Assembly (NCBI GenBank): GCA_016720925.1
Contig: JADKJR010000007.1
Span: forward strand, 193,573-257,572
DNA length: 64,000 bases
From: Betaproteobacteria bacterium
Lineage (GTDB): Bacteria > Pseudomonadota > Gammaproteobacteria > Burkholderiales > Usitatibacteraceae
Direction: 5' to 3'
This document shows positions 23,923 to 33,130 of the stretch, piece by piece. The notes beneath the pieces are model-generated. The model searched no databases. It saw nothing but the letters and a program-made list of their open reading frames with translations, and was not told the origin of the DNA. The position numbers and the translations under genes were made by a program. Within the stretch, counting starts at the first letter, position 1. The number at the start of each line of letters is the position of its first letter.

Positions 23923-24342
23923 TCAAATGCCGCTTGCCCATATTTGCCTTTCAGTCCATACATAGCGATACAACGCGAACCAAAGTGGTACGAGAAGTCC
24001 AAACATCAGTACTGCAATCGCAATTCCAAGAGTGGGAGTGATTATTTCAAGAGTTTGCAAGTCTGTATCCCGCCAAGACATATATGCAGAGTAAACGGAG
24101 ATCGACACGGAGACAGCGAAAACAATTTTCCAAATCGCGCGGCTTCCAATTTGCCGCGAATACATGTAGCCGTACAGTCCCAGTAGTTCGATACCTGCCA
24201 AAAGGGAAGTGCCGACGTCTTCCGCGTTAAATTCAAGGCCATATTGTGGCAAGAGCGAGGGGAGAAAAGGTATGCAGAATCCTGCAAGCGGCGACAAAAT
24301 GAACAGAAAAAAATAGACTCGCCAAAAGATTGACTGTCGCAC
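23923..24342 (-). CDS. small hypothetical membrane protein
   Basis: A 139-residue protein with about four hydrophobic segments (near residues 8-28, 45-60, 70-88 and 104-125) and aromatic-rich ends (VYFFLFILSPLAG, WFALYRYVWTERQIW). No family recognised. It starts with GTG two bases after the moaA stop, so it is translationally close to moaA. Local base composition is more AT-rich than its neighbours, which, with the REP-like hairpins right behind it, suggests an acquired gene. Its stop codon is the in-frame stop of the start-less DUF2461 gene. Confidence 0.6.
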   Translation of the reverse strand: MRQSIFWRVYFFLFILSPLAGFCIPFLPSLLPQYGLEFNAEDVGTSLLAGIELLGLYGYMYSRQIGSRAIWKIVFAVSVSISVYSAYMSWRDTDLQTLEIITPTLGIAIAVLMFGLLVPLWFALYRYVWTERQIWASGI

Positions 24343-24344
24343 CG

Positions 24345-25457
24345 CTATCCCCCAATAAAACTCATCTCAACCTTGCGCGCCTTCGCCTCGTCGTTGGTGA
24401 GCGCCGTGCGAATCTCCGAATACCGGTCGGCCCGATGTTGCCAGATCGCCGTCAACGCATCGCGGATCGCGTCATCCGAACTTCCGCCGCGCAACAGCCG
24501 CTTCAGGTCGTATCCCTTCTCGGCAAACAAACACGTAAAGATTTGACCATCGGTGGAGAGCCGCGCACGTGTGCAGGTTCCGCAGAATGCCTCGGTCACA
24601 CTGGAGATTACGCCGATCTCACCCGCCCCGTCCGCATATCGCCATCGCTCGGCCACTTCACCCTGGTAATTCGCATCGACTACCTGTAGTGGAAACGCTT
24701 CGCCAATTCGGCGAACGATCTCAGCCGAGGGAATCACGTCGTCCATGCGCCAGCCATTGGTGGCACCGACATCCATGAATTCGATGAAGCGGACGATGTG
24801 CGGCGTGCCGCGAAAGTGCCGCGCCATGTCAATAATTTCGTGGTCGTTCACGCCACGCTTGACCACCATGTTGATCTTGACAGGGCCGAGGCCTGTGTCC
24901 GCTGCCGCGTCGATGGCTTCCAGCACTTTTGCCACGGGAAAATCCACGTCGTTCATGGCGCGAAAGGTTTTTTCATCGAGCGAATCCAGGCTGACGGTGA
25001 TGCGTTGCAGGCCGGCATCCTTGAGTGCACGCGCCTTGGCTTTCAACGCCGAGCCATTGGTGGTGAGCGCGATATCGATGCCGGGCAGCGCCTCGACTAG
25101 CATGGCGATCAATTGCTCGATGCCGCGCCGCAACAGCGGTTCTCCACCGGTGAGCCGAACTTTTTCTACGCCGAGGCCATGCGCGATTTTGGCGACGCGG
25201 ACAATTTCCTCGAAGGTCAGCAATTCATCGTGCGGCAGGAATTCATGGTTGGCGTCGAATACCTCCTTCGGCATGCAATAGGTGCAGCGAAAGTTACAGC
25301 GGTCGGTGACGGAGATGCGCAGATCACGGATATGGCGTCCGCGCGTGTCGGCGAGCACGCGCGCTTGCGCCGCACCCTGGAGCGCGGGAATGCGCAGGCT
25401 GCGAACGTCGGCGATGGGGATGATGGTGTCGCGGTGGGACATGGTGATTGCAAGCAT
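24345..25457 (-). CDS. moaA: GTP 3',8-cyclase MoaA
   Basis: A radical SAM enzyme of up to 370 residues that starts molybdenum cofactor synthesis from GTP. The N-terminal cluster is Cys54, Cys58 and Cys61 in TDRCNFRCTYCMP; the second 4Fe-4S cluster uses CGTCTRARLSTDGQIFTC near residue 300. VRLTGGEPLLR is the SAM/GGEP motif. The protein ends SFIGG, close to the essential C-terminal GG of the family. ATG 25457 or ATG 25442 (MSHRDTII) could be the start. The divergent DUF3305 gene starts 43 bp away, so cofactor synthesis and formate dehydrogenase genes share a control region. Confidence 0.95.
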   Translation of the reverse strand: MLAITMSHRDTIIPIADVRSLRIPALQGAAQARVLADTRGRHIRDLRISVTDRCNFRCTYCMPKEVFDANHEFLPHDELLTFEEIVRVAKIAHGLGVEKVRLTGGEPLLRRGIEQLIAMLVEALPGIDIALTTNGSALKAKARALKDAGLQRITVSLDSLDEKTFRAMNDVDFPVAKVLEAIDAAADTGLGPVKINMVVKRGVNDHEIIDMARHFRGTPHIVRFIEFMDVGATNGWRMDDVIPSAEIVRRIGEAFPLQVVDANYQGEVAERWRYADGAGEIGVISSVTEAFCGTCTRARLSTDGQIFTCLFAEKGYDLKRLLRGGSSDDAIRDALTAIWQHRADRYSEIRTALTNDEAKARKVEMSFIGG

Positions 25458-25499
25458 AACGCTTTATGGCCGCGCAATTTGCCGTGTAACATTCGCCAC

Positions 25500-25991
25500 A
25501 TGGAAAAACCAACCTTTCCGGTTTGCATTGTCATGGAACGCATCGCGATCAACAATCGCTGGCAGAGCGAGAAATGGCAATTGGCGGGCGTGTTGCCGGA
25601 TGATCGCGGCAGCCGCGAGCCACGAATACTGCTCGAACGCGAAGGGTTGTTGCAAAAAATTCATCCGGGCTATGCGCTGGTCATTTATCCCGACGAAGGG
25701 GAGGGCTATTACCTGAACATCACCTCGCCTGAGCCGCGCGTATTCGTGACCTGGCGGATGAGCGAGGACGAGTCGGAAGCAATTCCGCACCTGCTGACGC
25801 TTTCCTACAACGAGGCGGCGCGCTGGATGGACGCGCAGGAGAAGGTTGATAGCGTGGCCATTCCCGAGGATATCTATTCCGAACTGGTGGGATGGGTCCA
25901 GACGAACTATCAACCACCCGAGAAGAAGCAGCGTATCCGGCCAAAGTCGTTTGCGAGCAAGGATGGGCGTTACAAGGATGGAATGTCGTGA
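25500..25991 (+). CDS. DUF3305 protein of the formate dehydrogenase cluster
   Basis: A 163-residue soluble protein with the DUF3305 pattern: PVCIVMERIAINNRWQSEKW at the start, GYYLNITSPEPRVFVTWRM in the middle and LTLSYNEAARWMDAQE. DUF3305 and DUF3306 genes regularly open formate dehydrogenase clusters in betaproteobacteria; their role is not established. The ATG at 25500 is chosen because it begins the conserved block. Its stop overlaps the DUF3306 start. Confidence 0.85.
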   Translation: MEKPTFPVCIVMERIAINNRWQSEKWQLAGVLPDDRGSREPRILLEREGLLQKIHPGYALVIYPDEGEGYYLNITSPEPRVFVTWRMSEDESEAIPHLLTLSYNEAARWMDAQEKVDSVAIPEDIYSELVGWVQTNYQPPEKKQRIRPKSFASKDGRYKDGMS

Positions 25992-26602
25992 GCGAAATCG
26001 ATAAGCCTGCAGAGCCATCATTCTTGACGCGCTGGTCGCGCCGCAAGGTGGACGCGGCCGCACAGGACGCGGCAGCTGTTACGCCGGCTATACAGTCAGC
26101 GCCATTGCCGGACGTTCACGCATTGCCAAACACCAGCACTGGAGCGGTCCCTGGCGCGGAAATGGCTGGAAACCCTCTCCCAGAGCCGACTTTACTTGCG
26201 GAGCCGGAGGCAAAAGCAGCGCTCCCGTCGATTGAGAGCCTCACGCACGACGCCGACTTTTCGCCATTCATGGCCAGGGATGTTGATCCGGGCTTGCGAA
26301 ATCAGGCGATGAAGAAATTGTTCACCAATCCGCATTACCAATTTGCGCAGATGGACAAGTTGGACATCTACATTGACGACTACTCCCAGCCCGACCCGAT
26401 TCCGCTGGAAATGCTGCGACAGATGAATCAGGCGAAAGCGTTGTTTCTATTTGAAGATGAAGAAAAAGACTCGCCGCCCCAAGTGGATACGCCAACTGCC
26501 GGGTTGGTTGACGCCGCCCCGGTTGTCGCAGACCCCGCCCGCGCTGGCGCAGCGGAGGCTGGCGCGGACGAGAAATCCGACGCTGAAAATTCCCCTCAAT
26601 AA
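25988..26602 (+). CDS. DUF3306 protein carrying an in-frame palindrome
   Basis: A 204-residue protein starting at GTG 25988, overlapping the DUF3305 stop. The N-terminal FLTRWSRRK and the central block DFSPFMARDVDPGLRNQAMK with LFTNPHYQFAQMD mark the DUF3306 family, a usual neighbour of formate dehydrogenase with unknown role. Residues 47-68 (NTSTGAVPGAEMAGNP) are encoded by copy D of the dispersed palindrome, in the poorly conserved linker between the two conserved blocks, and the reading frame is kept. The C-terminal tail is acidic and Ala-rich. Confidence 0.85.
   Translation: MSEIDKPAEPSFLTRWSRRKVDAAAQDAAAVTPAIQSAPLPDVHALPNTSTGAVPGAEMAGNPLPEPTLLAEPEAKAALPSIESLTHDADFSPFMARDVDPGLRNQAMKKLFTNPHYQFAQMDKLDIYIDDYSQPDPIPLEMLRQMNQAKALFLFEDEEKDSPPQVDTPTAGLVDAAPVVADPARAGAAEAGADEKSDAENSPQ
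26128..26192. repeat. dispersed palindrome family, copy D, inside a coding sequence
   Basis: CAAACACCAGCACTGGAGCG followed by GTCCCTGGCGCGG matches the left arm of the family (compare CAAACACAAGTACTGGCGCG in copy B). The right half (ATGGCTGGAAACC) is partly decayed. It lies within the DUF3306 gene, reading frame open, and its peptide NTSTGAVPGA parallels NSSTGAVYGA of copy C. Confidence 0.65.
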
Positions 26603-26803
26603 AATGTGGAATTGCGCGAGCGATCGAGTCGTGGCTGAAGTAAAAACTATCCGTAACCAAATTGTGGCTTTCGGTTATGTACATGCCGCGCAGAATGTGT
26701 TTTAGTGCATGCCTGTACGTTTTGTTGCGTATCGAGCTGAAAATGGCTCAGGAACTGAAAGGCAGACACGAAGTGCTGCCGGCTGAAAATAACGATCGAG
26801 GAG

Positions 26804-28420
26804 TTGGCCATTATTCGCGAACCGCGCGAGGTGGATGCCGTAGCCGAAAGGGCTGCGGCGGTAGAACATGTCAGGACGGATTCCCACCGTCCAGGCCACG
26901 ACGCATCGGTTTTGTCTGGTTCACCTGCACACCCGGCTGTTGAGCCTGCGGGGGGCAATCGACACGGCTGGTCGGTTCCACATTTCTCTGGCAATGATGC
27001 CGCCCGCATTTCCCTCGATGCCAAGATCGCCGCGCTGTTCGCGATGGCAGAACTTCCGTCGTTTGCACCGGTTGCAAGCGTGGACTATGTGTCGAACGGC
27101 AAACTGCTGATACTGGCCGATTCCGCGCGTGGACCGCAGGCGATTGAGGCGTTGGCAGACAAACTGCCGCTTGCAATGCTCTGGACGGGCGCTGACGTGC
27201 CGTCGGCGTTGCCGGACGTCGAAGTCGTTTGTGGGCAATTGCGATCGCTCTCCGGCTACCTCGGCGCATTTGAGGCCACCTTTCAGGTATCGGATGAAAG
27301 TGCGCAATCAGCCGCTTTCGATCTGGTGCTCGACCTCCGCCGTGAACCCGCCTTCAAGATGCACCAACCTCCACAAGGCTATTTTCATGCCGCCGATTCG
27401 GCCGCATTCGCCACCGCCATCGCGGAATTGCCGGACATGGTCGGAGAATTTGGCAAGCCGCGCTTTTTTGCCTACAAGGATTCTCTGTGCGCACACAGCC
27501 GTTCGAAAAAAGTCGGATGCCATAAATGCATCGATATCTGCTCGACCAAGGCCATTTCATCGATTGGCGACAAGGTCGAGGTTGATCCGCACCTGTGCAT
27601 GGGATGCGGTGCCTGCGCGACCGTGTGCCCGTCCGGGGCGATGGCGTATCAATATCCGCGCGTGGCGGATCGTGGTTCGCAGTTGAAGACCCTGCTCAAT
27701 ACCTATCGCGTTGCGGCAAGGGGGCAGGGAGGTACACCGACGGTGCTGTTCCACAACGCGACCGATGGCCGCGATCTACTGTCCGCCATGGCAACGACAG
27801 GCGCAGGAATTCCCGCCAGCATGTTGCCGCTGGAAACCTGGCACGTGGCGTCCAGCGGGCTCGATGTGCTGATGGGCGCAATAGCCTATGGCGCCGGTCA
27901 TGTTGCGATACTGGTCGCGGGTTCCGAAGCACCGGAATACCTTGATGCGCTGAAGCGTGAAATGACGCTGGGTCAAATCATCCTCAACGAATTGGGTTAT
28001 GCGGGAACGCATTTTTCCATTGTCGATTCGCCGGCGTTGCTGGATCGAATTGCGGCGGGTCAAACGGTACCGGTCCCGGCAGGATTCAACCTTTCCAACG
28101 ACAAACGCGGCACGCTGGAGTTTGCAATTGAGCACTTGCTCAAACACGCGCCGGTAAGGCGCGATGAAATTGCTTTGCCCGGGGGGAGCCTTTTCGGAAC
28201 GCTCAAGGTGGACGCGAAGAAATGCACCCTCTGCATGGCGTGCGCCGGCGCCTGCCCGGAATCGGCGTTGATGGATGGCAAGGACTATCCGCGCCTCAGC
28301 TTTCTGGAACGCAACTGCGTGCAATGTGGCCTGTGCGAAAACACCTGCCCGGAAAACGCCATCACGATGCGTCCCACGATTGCTATTGAACGACACCGCG
28401 CAAACAGGCCGTGGTATTAA
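26804..28420 (+). CDS. 4Fe-4S ferredoxin-type protein of the formate dehydrogenase cluster, 3' frameshifted
   Basis: A 538-codon reading frame for a cytoplasmic iron-sulfur protein that always accompanies this type of formate dehydrogenase. Visible motifs: MHQPPQGYF, CAHSRSKKVGCHKCIDIC, CMGCGACATVCPSGA, and near the C-terminus CTLCMACAGACPES and CVQCGLCENTCPENA, four cluster motifs in all. After CPENAITMRP the frame runs into ERHRANRPWY and stops, while the expected continuation is found in other frames just downstream. From memory, relatives begin with a CNCN motif and hold an extra ferredoxin domain in the middle; neither is visible here. The TTG at 26804 is only a nominal start; the first 60 residues look non-homologous. 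Confidence 0.75.
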   Translation: MAIIREPREVDAVAERAAAVEHVRTDSHRPGHDASVLSGSPAHPAVEPAGGNRHGWSVPHFSGNDAARISLDAKIAALFAMAELPSFAPVASVDYVSNGKLLILADSARGPQAIEALADKLPLAMLWTGADVPSALPDVEVVCGQLRSLSGYLGAFEATFQVSDESAQSAAFDLVLDLRREPAFKMHQPPQGYFHAADSAAFATAIAELPDMVGEFGKPRFFAYKDSLCAHSRSKKVGCHKCIDICSTKAISSIGDKVEVDPHLCMGCGACATVCPSGAMAYQYPRVADRGSQLKTLLNTYRVAARGQGGTPTVLFHNATDGRDLLSAMATTGAGIPASMLPLETWHVASSGLDVLMGAIAYGAGHVAILVAGSEAPEYLDALKREMTLGQIILNELGYAGTHFSIVDSPALLDRIAAGQTVPVPAGFNLSNDKRGTLEFAIEHLLKHAPVRRDEIALPGGSLFGTLKVDAKKCTLCMACAGACPESALMDGKDYPRLSFLERNCVQCGLCENTCPENAITMRPTIAIERHRANRPWY

Positions 28421-28630
28421 ATGAGGCCGAACCTTTCAATTGTATCGCGTGCGGCAAAGAAATTGGCACCAAGTAATGATCGACAAGATGCTGAAAAAAC
28501 TTTCAGGGCATTCGATGTTTCAGGGTGACGGAAAATTGAAACGCTTGCAGATGTGCGCTGATTGTCGCGTGGTTGACATGATGTCGAATAAGGAAGAGGC
28601 GTCAATACTCACGGGAAAACCGATTTGCAA
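28387..28630 (+). pseudogene. displaced C-terminal tail of the 4Fe-4S protein
   Basis: Two pieces of the expected tail lie in two different frames: AVVLNEAEPFNCIACGKEI (from about 28401, ending in a stop at 28474-28476) and MIDKMLKKLSGHSMF with LQMCADCRVVDMM (from 28476). Joined, they give the conserved zinc-ribbon-like C-terminus (CIACGK...CADC) of this protein family. At least three single-base shifts are needed between 28385 and 28480. This is either gene decay or an assembly error. Confidence 0.65.
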
Positions 28631-28642
28631 TGACAAGCCGCC

Positions 28643-29264
28643 ATGCAAGCCATTCAGTTTGAACAACCCTCGCCTGATCGACCCGGAAGACCAGGTGCGC
28701 GCTGATTTCTACGCGCTGCTGGCGACGCTCTTTTACCGTGCGCCGGATGAAGCCTTGTTGCGGGCGATGATGCTTTCCGCCGAACCCGAAGGCGAAGCTG
28801 CAGATGGCCTCGCGAAAGCGTGGGCGGCGCTGGCGGCAGCGTCCGCCGTGGTCAGTCACGATGCGGTCGCGGAAGAGTACGAAGCCGTATTTGTCGGCGT
28901 GGGACGCCCTCCGGTGATGCTGTTCGGATCGTTCTATTTGTCAGGCTTCATGAATGAAAAACCGCTGGCGGAATTGCGCGGCGACCTGAGCGCGCTAGGT
29001 TTTGCACGTGACCCGGCGGTCACGGAACCGGAAGATCATCTGGCGGCACTTTGCGATGTGATGCGCGCCATGATTTTGGGAGATGTTGCCGACTCACCTG
29101 CAGAGATTGGACAGCAGCGTGCATTCTTCGCTAAACATTTGCAGCCTTGGGCGCTGCAATGTTGCGCCGCAATAACACAAAATGAAAAATCAAATTACTA
29201 TAGAAAAGCGGCCGCATTTGCCCAGACCTTTTTTGAAATTGAAATTCAAGCTTTTGAAATGTAG
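28643..29264 (+). CDS. TorD/DmsD-like formate dehydrogenase chaperone, frameshifted near its start
   Basis: A cytoplasmic chaperone of the TorD family, which binds the Tat signal and apo form of molybdoenzymes. Family features: DQVRADFYALLATLFYRAPD, EYEAVFVGVGRPPVMLFGSFY and EPEDHLAALCDVMRAMI. The likely start is ATG 28643 (MQAIQFEQPSP), but this frame closes at 28690-28700 while the body lies in the frame that also carries the upstream iron-sulfur tail, so one indel is needed between about 28660 and 28690. As given, the longest open frame fuses the iron-sulfur tail to the chaperone from 28440. Confidence 0.75.
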
Positions 29265-29316
29265 GAAATTGCTGGAAACGGACTTATTCGAATGACCCAA
29301 TGGATGGAGGTACGAA

Positions 29317-29535
29317 ATGAAACCCGAACAGAAACCTGCTGAGCCAGCCACTTCCAATCGCCGGAAATTCCTGTTGGGCGTGACACTGGGAAGTGCGGGC
29401 GCCGTTGCGGCCGTCGTCTCCGGCGGTGGTGTACAAAAGGCGCTTGAGGTCACCGCCGTGCCGGCCGAGAAAAAAATCAAGGGTTATCACGAGACGGATC
29501 ACATCCGTCAGTACTACGAAACGACGCGCATTTAG
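29317..29535 (+). CDS. formate dehydrogenase region Tat-signal small protein
   Basis: A 72-residue protein with a twin-arginine motif (SNRRKFLLGVTLGSAGA) and little else: KKIKGYHETDHIRQYYETTRI. This is the small Tat-target protein always found just before the catalytic subunit of this type of formate dehydrogenase; its role is not known. A clear ribosome site GGAGG lies 6 bases before the ATG, and the frame is too well conserved in form to be chance. Confidence 0.85.
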   Translation: MKPEQKPAEPATSNRRKFLLGVTLGSAGAVAAVVSGGGVQKALEVTAVPAEKKIKGYHETDHIRQYYETTRI

Positions 29536-29564
29536 CGAATTTCTGGAACCGCGAGGAGACAATC

Positions 29565-32485
29565 ATGTTATTGACCAAGAAATCCAGCAACGTACAAAAA
29601 GATGCCGCGTCCGGTCTTGCACAAAGGATGAATACTGCCCTGGGCACTATGGATCGCCGCGCGTTCCTGCGACGTTCCGGCATGGCCGCCGGCGCAGGGG
29701 CCTTCGCATCCCAGTTGCCGTTCTCGATGGTGCGCAAAGCACAGGCGGCGGATGCTGTCGCTGAAGGCAAGCTGGAAATCAAGCGCACCGTATGCACCCA
29801 TTGCTCGGTCGGCTGCGCCATTGATGCGGTGGTGCAAAACGGCGTGTGGGTGCGCCAGGAGCCGGTATTTGATTCACCAATCAACCTCGGTGCGCATTGC
29901 GCAAAAGGTGCCGCGATTCGCGAACATGGCCACGGCGAGCATCGCCTCAAATATCCGATGAAGCTGGTCGGTGGCAAATACAAGCGCATCAGCTGGGAAC
30001 AGGCGATCAACGAGATCGGCGACCAGATGATGAAGATAAAAAGGGAAAGCGGCCCGGACGCGGTGTACTGGATCGGTTCCTCCAAGCACAACAACGAACA
30101 GGCATACTTGATGCGCAAGTTCGTGTCGCTGTTCGGCACCAACAACTGCGACCACCAGGCGCGCATCTGCCATTCGACCACGGTCGCGGGCGTCGCCAAT
30201 ACCTGGGGCTATGGCGCGATGACCAATTCGTACAACGACATGTCGAACACCAAATGTGCGCTGTATATCGGTTCCAATGCCGCGGAAGCACATCCGGTGT
30301 CGATGCTGCATATGCTTAATGCAAAGGAGCACGGCGCGCGCATGATCGTGGTTGATCCGCGATTCACACGCACGGCAGCCAAGGCCGATCAGTACATTCG
30401 CATTCGTTCGGGTACCGATATTCCGTTCCTGTTTGGCATGCTGTATCACATCTTCAGCAACGGCTGGGAAGACAAGCAATACATCAATGACCGCGTCTTC
30501 GGCATGGACAAGGTCAAGGAAGATGTGATGAAGAAGTGGAACCCGAAGGCGGTGGAAGAAGCCTGCGGGGTGCCGGAAGCCGAGGTCTATGCCGCGGCCG
30601 AGGCGATGGCCAAGAATCGCCCGTCCACCATTGTCTGGTGCATGGGGCAAACGCAGCACACGATTGGCAACGCGATGGTGCGCGCCTCCTGCATCCTGCA
30701 ACTGGCGCTGGGCAATATCGGCACATCCGGCGGTGGCGCAAATATCTTCCGCGGCCACGACAACGTGCAGGGCGCCACGGATGTAGGCCCGAATCCGGAT
30801 TCGTTGCCCGGGCTACTACGGCCTGCCGACGGGTTCGTGGAAGCATTGGGCGAAAGTCTGGAACGTCGATTACGACTGGATCAAGGCGCAGTACGCCTCC
30901 CAGGCGATGATGGAAAAGCCTGGCATGACCGTGTCGCGCTGGATCGACGGCGTACTGGAGAAGAACGAACTCATCGATCAGGAAAGCAATCTGCGCGCTT
31001 GCGTGTACTGGGGGCATGCGCCGAATTCGCAGACGCGCGGCGTGGAAATGAAGCAGGCAATGGAGAAACTGGATTTGCTGGTCGTGATTGATCCCTATCC
31101 GACAGCAACTTCCGCAATGCCAGATCGCCAGGAGGGCGTGTACCTGTTACCCGCCGCGACGCAATTTGAAACCGTGGGTAGCGTAACGGCGTCGAATCGT
31201 TCGATTCAGTGGCGTGAAAAGGTCATCGAACCGCTGTTTGAGTCCAAGCCTGATCACACCATCATGTATTTGCTTGCCAAGAAATTCGGCTTCGGCGATC
31301 AATTGCTGGGCAAGGCCAACGGCAAGCAGAACATCGCGCTCAAAGGGGATGAACCTGTCGTCGAAGACATCCTACGCGAAATCAATGCGGGTACGTGGAC
31401 CATCGGCTACAGCGGACAATCGCCGGAGCGCCTGAAAGCGCACATGCGCCATATGGACGCGTTCGACGTGAAAACGCTGCGTTGCACCAAGGACGTGGTT
31501 GACAAAGAAACCGGTTACAACATGAATGGCGATTATTTCGGGCTGCCGTGGCCATGTTACGGCAACGCGGCCCTCAAGCATCCGGGTTCGCCCAATCTGT
31601 ATGACACCAGCAAGCATGTCATGGAAGGCGGCGGAAACTTCCGCGCAAATTTTGGCGTGGATCGCGAAGGTGTCAATTTGCTGGCGGAGGATGGTTCGCA
31701 TTCCAAAGGAGCGGATATCACTACCGGCTACCCCGAGTTCGACCATGTGCTGATGAAGAAACTGGGCTGGTGGTCAGAATTGACCGAGGCCGAGCAGAAA
31801 GCCGCGGAAGGCAAGAATTGGAAAACTGATTTGTCCGGCGGCATTCAGCGCGTTGTGTTGAAAGTGCATGGCTGCCATCCCTTCGGTAATGCCAAGGCGC
31901 GCGCCGTGGTGTGGAATTTCCCTGACGGAGTTCCGCAGCATCGCGAGCCGATCTATAGCCCGCGTCCGGATATGGTCGCCAAATATCCGACCCACGACGA
32001 CAAGAAAGCCTTCTGGCGCTTGCCAACCCTGTACAAGTCGGTACAGGAAAAGAACAAGGACATCAGCAAGGAGTTTCCCTTGATCTTGACGTCCGGGCGC
32101 CTAGTGGAATACGAAGGTGGTGGCGAGGAAACGCGGTCCAACCCGTGGCTGGCCGAATTGCAGCAAGAAAATTTCGTCGAGATCAATCCCAAAGATGGAA
32201 GCGCGCGGCATCAAGAACAACCAGTATGTCTGGGTCATGTCGCCGACTGGCGCAAAGCTCAAGGTCAAGGCGCTCGTGACTGAACGCGTTGCATCCGGCA
32301 CTACGTTTATCCCGTTTCATTTTTCAGGATGGTGGCAAGGCAAGGACCTGCTCGACAAATATCCGGAAGGCTCGGCACCAATCGTACGTGGTGAGGCCGT
32401 TAACACCGCCACCACCTACGGCTATGACAGCGTGACGATGATGCAGGAAACCAAAACCACGCTATGCCAGGTTTCGGCGGCTTAA
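29565..32485 (+). CDS. fdhA: formate dehydrogenase catalytic subunit (Mo-bisMGD), two +1 frameshifts
   Basis: A Tat-exported molybdoenzyme (about 970 codons across three frames) that oxidises formate to CO2. The signal is MDRRAFLRRSGM. The N-terminal 4Fe-4S cluster uses Cys77, Cys80, Cys84 and Cys112; the metal ligand is Cys202 (RICHSTTVAGVANTWGYG), so this is a cysteine, not selenocysteine, enzyme. The frame is interrupted twice: after DVGPNPDSLP the sequence continues as GYYGLPTGSWKHWAKVWNVD one base out (extra base in the CCCGGG at 30807-30812), and after VEINPKD it continues as EARGIKNNQYVWVMSP one base out (near 32197). The protein is otherwise intact to its end KTTLCQVSAA. Confidence 0.88.
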
Positions 32486-32512
32486 CCCTCACGGATATCA
32501 GGAGAACTCATC

Positions 32513-33130
32513 ATGGCAAGAATGAAATTTATCTGTGACGCCGAGCGCTGCATTGAGTGCAACGGCTGCGTGACGGCATGCAAGAGTGAACACGAGGTGC
32601 CGTGGGGCGTGAATCGCCGGCGCCTGGTGACGGTGAACGACGGCAAGCCAGGCGAGCGTTCGATCTCGGTGGCGTGCATGCATTGCACTGACGCGCCGTG
32701 CATGGCGGTGTGCCCGGTGGACTGCTTTTACAAGACTGAAGAAGGCGTGGTTCTGCACGACAAGGATCTTTGCATCGGCTGCGGATATTGTTTTTACGCA
32801 TGTCCCTTCGGCGCCCCACAATTTCCGCAGGCAGGCGCCTTTGGTTTGCGCGGCAAGATGGACAAGTGCACGTTCTGCGCGGGGGGACCGGAAGCGAACA
32901 ACACCGACGCCGAATTCAAGAAATATGGTCGCAATCGGCTTGCTGAAGGCAAATTGCCCGCCTGCGCCGAAATGTGTTCCACCAAAGCGCTGCTGGCCGG
33001 TGATGGCGATGTCATTGCGTCCATCTACAAGCAGCGAGTGCAGACCCGTCGCAAAGGTGAGGAAGTCTGGGGCTGGGCGCAAGCGTACAAGATGGATGCG
33101 CGGATTGCACCCTTGGGAGCAAAAGCATGA
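32513..33130 (+). CDS. fdhB: formate dehydrogenase iron-sulfur (beta) subunit
   Basis: A 205-residue four-cluster ferredoxin subunit that carries electrons from the catalytic subunit to the membrane cytochrome. Cluster motifs are CDAERCIECNGCVTACK, CMHCTDAPCMAVCPVDCF, CIGCGYCFYACPFG and CTFC...CAEMCSTKAL. There is no C-terminal membrane helix, so it belongs to the shorter soluble type. AGGAG lies 9 bases before the ATG. It overlaps the next small lipoprotein gene. Confidence 0.94.
   Translation: MARMKFICDAERCIECNGCVTACKSEHEVPWGVNRRRLVTVNDGKPGERSISVACMHCTDAPCMAVCPVDCFYKTEEGVVLHDKDLCIGCGYCFYACPFGAPQFPQAGAFGLRGKMDKCTFCAGGPEANNTDAEFKKYGRNRLAEGKLPACAEMCSTKALLAGDGDVIASIYKQRVQTRRKGEEVWGWAQAYKMDARIAPLGAKA

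Noticed and set aside
29565..32485. Selenocysteine codon in the formate dehydrogenase
   Set aside because: The active-site position is a TGC cysteine (Cys202). The interruptions are single-base shifts, not in-frame TGA codons.
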